From the NCBI GenBank assembly GCA_022577435.1, contig JAKOON010000011.1:11074136-11138135 (forward strand): a stretch of DNA of 64,000 nt. Reading direction: 5' to 3'. A program made the position numbers and the translations under genes. The DNA comes from Embiotoca jacksoni. Lineage: Eukaryota > Chordata > Actinopteri > Embiotocidae. Shown piece by piece: positions 55,691 to 64,000 of the stretch. Positions within the stretch are counted from its first letter, which is position 1. Each line of letters starts with the position of its first letter. The notes under the pieces were generated by a model, which saw only the letters and a list, made by a program, of their open reading frames with translations, made no database searches and was not told where the DNA came from.

Positions 55691-57872
55691 TGCGTTGAGG
55701 ATGTTTTGTGTGACACTAACTGGGCAGCTGACAGGCCAGGACCTCCACTCTGAGACAAAGGCTGCCGTTCCAGCTCTGAGGCAGGATGCGGATGTAACGC
55801 GCCACCACGGGCGCATTGAACTGACTCATCACCGGCGTGTCCTTATCCACGTTCCCGTAGAACAGCTGCAGGAGAGGATCGCAAATGGGAGAGGGGGGTG
55901 GGGCGTTAATGCCGGGGTCTGTTTTGGGTGCGTTTATAAGGTGTTCGTTTAGTTTTCCACTCACCCATTCGGCGTAGCCGTCGTGCAGCACCGTCCAGTC
56001 GCGGCTGTCGTTGCTGAACGCCACGAAGTAGGACGACACGAAGTCCTCGCTGAAATGCAAACGGCAGCAATGAGTCCATTGTCTGAAAGATCGCTTCCAC
56101 CAGGATGTCAGGAATTAGAGTCGTTGCGACAATTAACGCCTAGCAGTTGTGCGGCTTCGCCAACCACTCGAGCCATAACCCATGTAGGTATTTGACTCAC
56201 AGTGACCTTGACCTTTGACTCTCCAAAATCGAAACGGTTCACTGCTGAGCCAAAGTGGACATTTGTGACGAATTTGAAGAAGTTCCCTCGAGGCGTTCCT
56301 TACAAAATTGCGTTCGCAGGCGTGCGTTCAATATGTGCCGAAAGTGACCCTGACCTTTGACCTTTTAAACACCAAAATCTTATCAGGTCATCGTTGGTGC
56401 TCGGTAAACGTTCTGGCCAAATTTGAACAAATTGCCGCCGGGCGTTCATGATATATTGACTTCACCGGAAGGGGGACGGACAGGTGAGGGGAACGGGAGG
56501 GTCACAGTGACTTTGACCTTTGACCTTTGACCACCAAACTCCCATCAGTTCGTCCTTGAGGCCGAGCGAACGATTGCGTCACGTTTGAAGAAATTCCATC
56601 CCGGGCGTTCCCGAGATATCTCGTTCACGTGAATGTTTTTGAAAATTGGGGGAGGGGAAGGTCACGGTGAACATGACCTTTGACCTTCGCCGGACGGACG
56701 AACCCAAAAAAAAAAAAAAAAAAATGCTCGCAGGACTCACTTTTGCTCGGAGTTTCTCCCCTGAGTGATGACGCCCGTGAACTCCACCTCCCGCCGGGCG
56801 TCGACCTCGAACCAGTGGTTCCGCTCCTCCGGCTCGGCGCACCAAGCGCCGCCGAACAGATCCTCGTCGTTGTCGGAGCCCTGGAAACAAACACAAGGTT
56901 TTTTTGGTGTTTTTTTTAATTCCTGCGGGGTAAAGAGAGACTCCGGCTTTGCTCTCGTTTCCCCGAATCGCTACAACGCAGGTGGCGAGTGTGACGTTAG
57001 CCTGACCCACAGAAACACGGTAAAACTTTTCCGATTTAAGCAGCTCCTTCAACGGCAGACTGCTGCACCCTCAGTGCGGAAAAGAGCGCCACCTAAAATA
57101 ACGTTGCACCCGACGCGTTTCCATTTATCCCAATATTTATTTTCATTTGATTTGTTTTTTGTGTATATAGTCTGCGTGTGTATTTATTCATAATTTTTTT
57201 TCTAAAAGAATTCTTTTTATCCATCTTATTTTATGTGTACGTATTTGCAAACTTTTTCATACTGCGCGCACCCTTTTTTTGTGTTTCTATGCCCGCTGTG
57301 ACGACTACATTTCCCCAAAGGTGGGATTAATAAAGTCCCAAATCTAAAAACGTGAATGGGCCAGAGGGATCCTTTTAAGTTGGGAGCGTGTTGCAGTTTA
57401 CACGGGAGTCTTTGAGGATTTGTTTTCGGTTGGGCGTTCATCGCGTGACGCGAGGCAACGCGGGCCTCCGCATACCTGCATGTTGAGGCGTCCCCTCTGA
57501 GCCACGAAGCCATGGTGAGACTGAGAGGAAGCCAGCAGCTGGTCGTCTTCCACCCGGTGAGACTCCAAACCCAGAGGGGGACAATCTGAGAGGTGAAGAA
57601 GCCAAAAAAAAACCACAAACGAGTAAGAATCGGTTTCGAAACGCCAGACGCTGTGAAACGTCCTTAAAAACAAACGGAGTGATTTAACAGATGAACGCAA
57701 ACCTCCGATTAATCTTTAATTTAACGAGTGAGGAAATGAAAAAGAATTAAAGAAGCAGTAAATCCTCTTACTTTTTGGTTCAGCCGGCACCGAGATCTGC
57801 TTCAGCCTCTCCTCTTCCTCCTCCTCCCACTGCTTCCTCAGCCGCTCGGCTTCCAGAGAGTGAACGAGAAAA

Positions 57873-57933
<61 letters not shown>

Positions 57934-60900
57934 AGAGCGCGTCAGAGCGGGGACCTCGCTCTCCCCGGCCGAGCGTACAAAATATTTCCATATGTGCTCG
58001 TACGGGCGTCTCGAATGTGGGTCACTTCAAGTGTGTCTGGAAACACGGCTCTCAAAATGTTGCGTAAGACTTGAACCGGGTCCTCGCATCGACCCGACAT
58101 CACCCATGAGCTTTATATAACCTTATATAATCTTTAACTGAGCAGCTCGTGTCTTATTTATTAATATGCTTAAGAACGAAACGCGGACGGCAACGATAAA
58201 AGGAAAAGTCTAGTGTCATTCTGCTTCAGCGGTTATCAAGAATTCCCATCAAAAGACGCAATTCATTACGTGTTAATCCGTCTGCTTGTCCTCTGCGGCT
58301 CTCGGCCCGAGCGGCAAACAGCGGTGACGTCACCCGTCGGTTTGTGAACGGCCGATGTGGTTCTGTCCGTCGCCGTCTCGCTATTTCGGGGCGGTTTGGA
58401 GCAGGAAGTGACCACATTCGGACGAGCCGGGGGAGGAGCGAGCGGTGGATCGAATTGGAAACCCGACGATACGAAGTCCCGCCCAGCGATAGCTGTAACC
58501 TGACTGTTTTTTTGGGGGGGGCGTGTCAATCAAATAAGACACGCCCCCCCCAAAACATGTCTTTTTTTTAAGTTTCCTTTGAAGACGTAAACCTTTAAAA
58601 AAACTCAAAAAACATGTAGTTGTATTTTCAAACAAGACTGAAGGTCACGATGTGTTTTTGTGCTAAATGCTAACGTCAACAAACTCACGAAGACAATGCT
58701 GACATGCGGGTGTTTAGCAGGAAGCATGCTAACGTGCTAATCGGCCCTACACAAAGTCAACGGGCTCAATTCTAACGATCTAAGTTAACGGCCTGACGAT
58801 GTAAGTGCATTTAGCTCGTGTCCAATCAGATTCCCGTCATTGCATTCTGTTTCAGTTAATCGTAGGTGTGTTTTGGGCCGTGTCATCTCCCGTTTAAAAT
58901 TCAGGTGAGCGTGCACCTCGGATTGCTGTTACAGCACCAGTTAGCATTTAGTGCTCATTCATTTTTTTTTTTTTAAAAAGGCCGATATCCGACAGTATTT
59001 TAGCTCACGACCAGAAACCCCCCCCCCCCCCCCCCCCCCCAAAAAAAAAGTCAAAGAAAAACCTTTTTCTGCCTTCTCCTTCCGAGCCCGCTCCTCCTCC
59101 TCTTCTTGTTTTTTAGCTGCCACTGCGGTTTAGAGAATAAAACAGACAATCACTCGTGCCAGGATCGAGACCTGCAGCTCGCGGGATAGATTACCAATGG
59201 GAAAGAAGACGTACGGTCAGCGTAGTCGTACTCTTCGTACCAGGGGCCGACGTACGGGATGGAGGTGGTTTCCTCTGAAACGGAAACAAACAGCTTTGAT
59301 TTTTATTTATTCCACGAGGAACGCATGGACACAATTACGCACGTAAACACGAAGAATTAAAGTAAGGAGAGTTCCCCAAATATGAATCATTACCTCAATA
59401 AACATCGCTAAAGTCAGTTGGATCTTTAACATTTTCATATTTTTCTAAAGTAATTTTCCTGTTGTTCAAAACTACATTAAATTATTGATACTGGCAGATT
59501 TGGCAGATTTTGTGAACCAAATTTTCATTTAGGGGCTGAGAAACAAAAATTACATCAAACAATCTGTAGTTAAAGCAGTTACTATAAACCTCATCCGGCC
59601 AGATTCATCTGAAGTATAAACCAGAATTTGAGTCCATATCAACAGAACCAAAAACAAGATCAACATTCATTAAAATGTTTCAAGCTTGCTAAATCCATTT
59701 TGACTGATATTTATCTTTGTCATCATACAATATATATATATAAAAAAAAGTAGGAAACCGCTTTTATATTTCCAAATAAACCTGAAAATATTCAATTTGT
59801 ATTCAATTCAAAACTAAATGCAAAAATAGAAAACATTTTCTCTCGTGGTCGTAGACTTTTGGACACCACTATATTTTTGTGTTAATCTACCAACTAGCTG
59901 TATATCAAAAATGAAACATGCATCGCAGACGCAGCCCGACACTGTTTAACAGAGGGTTACCTGGTATGTAAATGATGACCTCAGTAGTTGTGCCGTCTTT
60001 CTTCTTATCGATGTGTCCACCAGGCAGCTCATCTGTGAGGGACACAGCACACATAATTTATCATCATCATCATCAGAGGTGTGAGATAAAGGTTCCCTGA
60101 TGTAATCTTTGCCATCAAACAAACTATCTAGTATTCCAGGTGTCGTCTCTTGATCAGCATCAGCACGAGCAGAGAAACATCAGATTTTGCGGTCAAAACT
60201 CTGTAAATGGTCAACAGAGACTTTTGAAACGCTACAGAAAAGTCTACGGCGATGAAGCGACGAGCCGGGCGAGGTGTTCTGAGAGACGTTCAACGTTTCA
60301 AGAGGAGGCGGAGCTTCACCGTCCAAGACCGAAGAAGACGCTTCAGGTCAGGAGACACCGGGTGGGTTTTCTTTGACGTCGGTGGGGTCGTGTCACCGTG
60401 AATTCGTCCCCCCAGGGTCAGACTGTCAACACCGAGTTCTACTGGGACCTTCCGAGGCGTCTGAGGGGAAAACATTCGCTGTGAACCACCTGAACTGAGG
60501 CGCCATGGCAACGGTGGTTCTCCAACATGGCAACACTCTGTAAGCGGATGTGTTGAAGATTTTATTTCCCAAAATTTTGGCCCAAAATCTGACGCAAGGG
60601 ACAAAGACCGAAAACGAATATTGGGATGTCTGTGGTCTTTGGGCCCTCAGGCGGTACTGCTTTAATAACAGCCACAATTCAGTAGTGGAAATTACTGCAT
60701 GGGCTCAGGAACACTCAGGTGTAAGCGGGTGTGTTGAAGATTTTCTGTTCCCCAAAATCTTGATGTTTCTCTGCTCCAGTTTTCAGGTCCGCGGTGAAAT
60801 CACAAAACGTTCACGTACCGGCGGTCACGTTGACGTGTGGAACTCAGGTGCTGGATGTCGATCAAGAGACGACACTCGGAATACTTCCTCATGAAGGTCG

Positions 60901-62759
60901 TTGCTTCCTGCTGCTCCGTGTGCATCACTGCGCTGCGTTCAACGGGAACACTCTCTGAACTTTTTGATTGCTTTTCATAGTTCGCAAAAGAGACACCGAA
61001 ACTATCAGAAATCGTTTTTAACCGCTCTGAAACAGGACCATAGTGCTAAAAGTTAAAGACTTTCTTACTGACTGAGTGTCATTTGGACGCCATGTGTACA
61101 TCTGAAGACTCCAAATGTCCCTTGAGGAGAGCTGCCAGGGCCACTTCACGCACAAATAAATCTGTAGCTTGGACAGTTATTTTTTTTTTATATCTTCCTC
61201 AGCTTTCAGGCAGACCGAGCCACAGGCGGTTATTTGAACATTTACCAACTTCAAAGACCCGTCGCTCCGTTTCTACATCAACCGGAGAGTTTCTGACACT
61301 TTCATGAATAAACGTTCGATGTTTCATTTAAAGAAAAACAAAAAACTTTTTTTATGCTCACCGTCCATCCATTTATATTAGGATATGACTTTTTATTGTA
61401 GAGTCAAACCGGAGGAGGTTTATTGGTCGTGCTTTATCCAGCAGTCTCTTCTTGTCGAACACATTTGAATAATAAATCTGTTTAATGGAGAGCAGCAGTG
61501 TTTTTGCTGCTACTGTTCCTCGACATGCAATCTTCCTTTTTTCTTTTCTTTCTTTTTTTTACGGCCCACTGGAACCTCTAAGCTCTGTCATAAAAGGCTT
61601 CATAAAAATCTTTGGCCCTGAATAAAGTGACGCTGATGAAACCTACGTCCGGCGTCCCAGTAGTCAGCGTCAAGAGTTTTCGTTGGAGATGTCGGCTCCT
61701 TGGAGACGTCAACTGCATGAAAAAAAAAAAGACAGGCGGGAGCAGAATTAGTCATCAAGTTTTAACTGCAAAGAAATGATTAAGACGTAAGAAGCTGGTG
61801 AGGATTTTTGTCTACAATGTGGACAAAATTAAAGACGAATATTGTAATTTATTGCTGTTGTTGTTGGAGTTGTTCTCCAAACCTTCTGTAATATAAAGTC
61901 TGATAAAGCAACTTTTAAAACAAGAAATAACTCAATCTGATTGAGAACCACTATGCCCCGCCCACCTATAGCGGAAACCTGACGGCACCACAGGCCTGTC
62001 AATCAAACAGACACGCGCCCAAAAATGCCACTTTTGAAGGCCTAATTTCTATTTAATGCTGAAATTATTTTCGGTAGGAGCACCAGAAAACTAATAAGAA
62101 GGAGTGGCTTTATGGAATTACACTATAATGACTCGTGGAAAACATTTATTGACATGGTATTTAATGAGAGATGTTGAATGGGAGTCTATGGAGCCGGAGG
62201 CTTTTTGGAGTCAACCTCTAGTGGCACTTGGTGGTAGTGCAACTTAAGGCACTTCTATATTGGCTTCGCTTTTTAAATTTGGAAGCTATGCCCACTTTAT
62301 TTAGTCTATAGTTGTGACGTAAAATTGGGTCATGGGGTTATTTAGAGTGAGTCGCGGATGTGTGTGTGGTGGAACTTTTTTTTCTCACTGAGGTCTGGTT
62401 CGACAGGCTCCTTCGGGGTCATAGGTTGAATCACTGCAGAGATCAAATATGAACAGAGAAAGGATTTGTAATACTCATAAAGATGAAAGTTACACCTTAT
62501 ATTAATGCATCTAAAATGTACGTACGCGTTTTCCAGCCCAGCTCCATCAGCAGCTTCTTCTCTTCCTCCTCCATTGAAGATCGCCTCACGCCCGGCTGCA
62601 CCGTGGTCGTCTGCGGTTTCTTGGTGGCTTTGGGCGCCTTCGGCTTCTTGGTGGGTTTGGGTTTCTTGGTGGGTTTGGGGGCTTTTGGTTTTTTGGTGGG
62701 CTTCGGGGCTTTCTGCTTCTTCGCTTTGGCCTCTTTCTCCGCTGCCTTCTTTGCCTTGG
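49566..62759 (-). CDS. aebp1: Adipocyte enhancer-binding protein 1 (ACLP), 5' end missing
   Basis: Minus-strand exons joined in phase, 5' to 3': 62526-62759, 62389-62433, 61647-61712, 59961-60032, 59215-59274, 59063-59122, 57772-57849, 57476-57585, 56741-56880, 55965-56049, 55721-55865, 53485-53564, 53261-53384, 52945-53141, 52174-52347, 51945-52070, 51615-51861, 51114-51253, 50263-50362 and 49566-50164. They encode about 959 residues. Order of domains: Lys/Pro repeats (PKPTKKPKAPKPTKKP), an acidic and coiled Glu/Arg-rich stretch, a discoidin (F5/8C) domain from CPPLGLESHR to EVLACQLP, and an M14 carboxypeptidase-like domain (YTAGLHGNEALGREL). A transthyretin-like segment follows, then a Thr-rich acidic tail with about 16 Thr in a row. 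ACLP is a secreted collagen-binding matrix protein. The third zinc-ligand His is Gln and the usual catalytic Glu is Phe, so it is probably inactive as a peptidase. The signal-peptide exon was not found and may lie right of 62760 or beyond the window. CPXM proteins are the alternative but lack the Lys/Pro repeats. Confidence 0.93.
53755..54070 (+). mobile_element. Single-arm copy of the foldback element family
   Basis: 'gagggccactaggggctggc', 'attagatattaggcc', 'gggggtgtgtct', 'taggcggagcatagttagtc' and 'cccaaatatgga' follow the same order as the left arm of the 5020-5760 element. It lies in aebp1 intron sequence. Confidence 0.65.
54071..55640. other. aebp1 intron between 55720 and 53565, middle part
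   Basis: AT-rich with no recognised coding or RNA feature. A segment around 55265-55560 ('cagctccaccaacaacag', 'gattgacacgcccc', 'catcgagagtttgtgacatc') is CpG-poor and may be repeat-derived. Confidence 0.4.
55641..55689. repeat. (GT)n microsatellite
   Basis: A GT run 32 bases from the exon 55721-55865 of aebp1, within the intron downstream of its donor. Confidence 0.95.
56195..56700 (+). repeat. Tandem repeat array with perfect DR1 (TGACCTTTGACCT) sites
   Basis: About four units of the family seen at 8735-9360, each with a 'gtgacc.tgacctttgac' start followed by 'gaacgtt', 'tttgaagaaattcc' and 'gcgttc...gatatc' blocks. TGACCTTTGACCT occurs exactly at 56351-56363, 56514-56526 and 56674-56686. 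This equals two AGGTCA half sites spaced by one base, the DR1 site of RXR heterodimers, HNF4 and COUP-TF. It lies in the aebp1 intron between exons 56741-56880 and 55965-56049. Confidence 0.85.
57290..57350 (+). mobile_element. Retroposon-like 3' tail
   Basis: 'tttccccaaaggtgggatta' followed by 'ataaagtcccaaatct' resembles the common fish retroposon ending with a stop-proximal 'ggga..aataaag' tail. Only the tail is visible; the named family was not assigned. Confidence 0.4.
57875..57932. repeat. (GT)n microsatellite upstream of an aebp1 exon
   Basis: A pure GT run (CA on the gene strand) 26 bases upstream of the acceptor of exon 57772-57849. It adds an unusual CA-repeat stretch where a polypyrimidine tract is expected. 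Confidence 0.95.
58018..58374. other. aebp1 intron sequence, no feature seen
   Basis: Unique-looking intron DNA between the microsatellite and the foldback fragment, with no exon or RNA recognised. Confidence 0.4.
58375..58560. mobile_element. Foldback-family fragment with a perfect hairpin
   Basis: 'gaagtgaccacattcggacg' (compare the ends of the 5020-5760 arms) is followed by 'cctgactgt' and a perfect 18-bp stem (58510-58527 with 58538-58555) around a 10-base loop. The stem contains GGGGGGGGCGTGTC. The segment matches the 'gcgtgtctgtttgattgaca' part of the family. Confidence 0.6.
59018..59049. repeat. Poly-C (23) followed by poly-A (9)
   Basis: C at 59018-59040, then A at 59041-59049. It lies 14 bases beyond the donor of aebp1 exon 59063-59122 on the gene strand (there a T run then a G run). 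The length is likely unreliable in the assembly. Confidence 0.9.
60460..60990 (-). repeat. Dispersed repeat, reverse-orientation copy with an internal insertion
   Basis: 'ccacctgaactgaggcgcca' pairs with the 'gttgccatggcgccacagtt' end of the other copies. 'aggtcgttgcttcctgctgc' and 'tccgtgtgcatcactgcgct' pair with 44455-44540. About 170 bases (60718-60888) are extra relative to the ddx56-intron copy and repeat internal sequence ('gcgggtgtgttgaagatttt'). Confidence 0.8.
61000..61646. other. aebp1 intron sequence, no feature seen
   Basis: AT-rich intron DNA with poly-T near 61550. No exon, RNA gene or clear repeat family was recognised. Confidence 0.4.
61925..62290 (-). mobile_element. Reverse-orientation arm of the foldback element family
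   Basis: 'ccccgcccacctatagcgga', 'caggcctgtcaatcaaacag', 'acacgcgccc', 'aaggcctaatttctatttaa' and 'ctagtggcacttgg' are the reverse complement of the left arm of 5020-5760. It lies in an aebp1 intron. Confidence 0.65.
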
Positions 62760-64000
62760 CTTCAGAGAGGAGGACAAACACTCGGTCCTTATCGTGTATG
62801 TATACATGTGTGAAGGACACACAATAAAGCAGCTGCGTGGCTCCTTTAAACGGTTTATTGTTGTTTTACATGAACTGTAAACGCCGAATGTTCCTCTTCA
62901 GTTCTTCTTTATAGTCTGCTTCTACTGTTTGCAAAGCGTCAGTCTGCACCAATAAAACCAGTTAAAACTCAGACATACAGACACACAAACGCAGCAGGAC
63001 CTGGTTCTATGGATGTGTTAGTGAATGGGCCGAATGGACAACCCGGTATCACGGCTAATCGTGTAATACACACGCTCGTCCACTAGAGGGAACAAAAATG
63101 CCTTTTTATTTGTTCTCAAGACCTCCTTTGCAGCAAGACGGTCACGTGACATAACCTATATTTACATACGTGTTATTCCAATCTGGTATCACTGCAAATC
63201 GTGTTATACATACACTTGTCCACTAGAGGGAACCGTATCACCGTCACGGCTGGAGCTCCGTGGTAACAACATGGGAACTCTTTTGCACCGTATGCTTTGT
63301 TTCAAGTGTTTAAGTCGTAAACACGCCGTTGCTAGGCAACGTGGACAGCGTCTAGAAGCCGCAGAGGCTCACAATTTGTCAAGCTAACAGGGGAGTAACG
63401 TAATGCAGGAAATGAAAAGGCACAGAGGGAAAAGATGAGGCCGCTGAGAAGATCAACATTTTCCTCAGACGTAGATTGTTATCTAAGTTACGAAGACAAA
63501 CTTTACGTGACTAAAATTACAACATATTAGCTTAGCATCCAACCAAACCTGAACTTCCGTGACCTCTGATTTATCCGTTAAACGTCTGCTAACACGTCAC
63601 AACTCATGAACCCGAGGCTCATAGAAATGTTTTTGTTCCGATGTCAAGAGGGCCCCGTTTACACGGACTTTTCTTGTGTTACACGGTAAATACGACGCCA
63701 TTTGAACGCAGCATTTGCACCTTGAGGTTTTGAGTCCAATAATTTAGTTTTATCCAAAGGCAACTGGAGTTTTTTTTTGTTTTTTTGAAGATGCCTCTCA
63801 TCCAAAAAGGTCGAGGACGGAAACTAAAAGAATTGCCTTTGGATAAAAACTTAGATTGACCTTCACAGACACGTTAAAACGATGAATTAATTGCATGCTC
63901 AGTAAACTTCACCCACATCCAGCTTTCATTTCTGAAACTGAACAGAAGGACGGAGGCGATCTCAGAATCAACCGGACTCAAACTTCAGTCGTCTTTTCGA
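62760..64000. other. Right flank: repeats, possible aebp1 5' intron
   Basis: Two direct repeats of about 50 bases (63044-63094 and 63186-63234), both ending in 'gtccactagagggaac', lie 142 bases apart. The segment 63315-63720 is the second copy of the X-box repeat, with GTTGCTAGGCAAC at 63328-63340. No signal-peptide exon for aebp1 could be identified on the minus strand. Confidence 0.5.

Overview
The window is vertebrate nuclear DNA, most likely from a teleost fish (probably a percomorph). The genes are split by GT-AG introns. CA/GT and CT microsatellites, a tRNA-derived SINE of fish type and several medium-copy fish-type repeats fill the introns and gaps. No bacterial, viral or organellar gene was recognised.

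Five protein-coding genes were rebuilt exon by exon, checking that reading phase closes across every intron. From left to right: zmiz2 (+, coding 4797-26182, 19 coding exons), an SP-RING zinc-finger transcriptional co-regulator; ppia (+, 29724-32353, 5 exons), cyclophilin A; dusp26 (-, 38399-40223, 3 coding exons), an atypical dual-specificity phosphatase; ddx56 (+, 41584-48741, 14 exons), a nucleolar DEAD-box helicase; and aebp1 (-, 49566 to about 62759, 20 exons seen, 5' end not found), the secreted collagen-binding protein ACLP with discoidin and carboxypeptidase-like domains. dusp26 and ddx56 are divergent. ddx56 and aebp1 converge, with about 825 bases between their stop codons.

From memory, the human counterparts of zmiz2, ppia, ddx56 and aebp1 lie together on chromosome 7p13, so most of this is an old conserved block. 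DUSP26 lies elsewhere in humans (8p12). The genes have unrelated jobs (transcription and SUMO-linked regulation, prolyl isomerisation, phosphatase signalling, ribosome biogenesis, extracellular matrix). They are neighbours by descent, not an operon or pathway.

The clearest anomaly is one extra C in zmiz2 coding exon 4 (12124-12126), which breaks an otherwise intact 892-codon frame before the SP-RING. An assembly or read error is the likeliest cause. The rest of interest is in non-coding DNA: a T-poor minisatellite of about 1.35 kb, a 53-bp minisatellite with a CTCF-like core, tandem repeats carrying perfect DR1 nuclear-receptor sites, a dispersed repeat carrying RFX X-boxes, foldback elements, and a C-tract/G-tract hairpin filling a ppia intron. 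I found no convincing new biological system. These repeat-borne regulatory motifs are the best leads.
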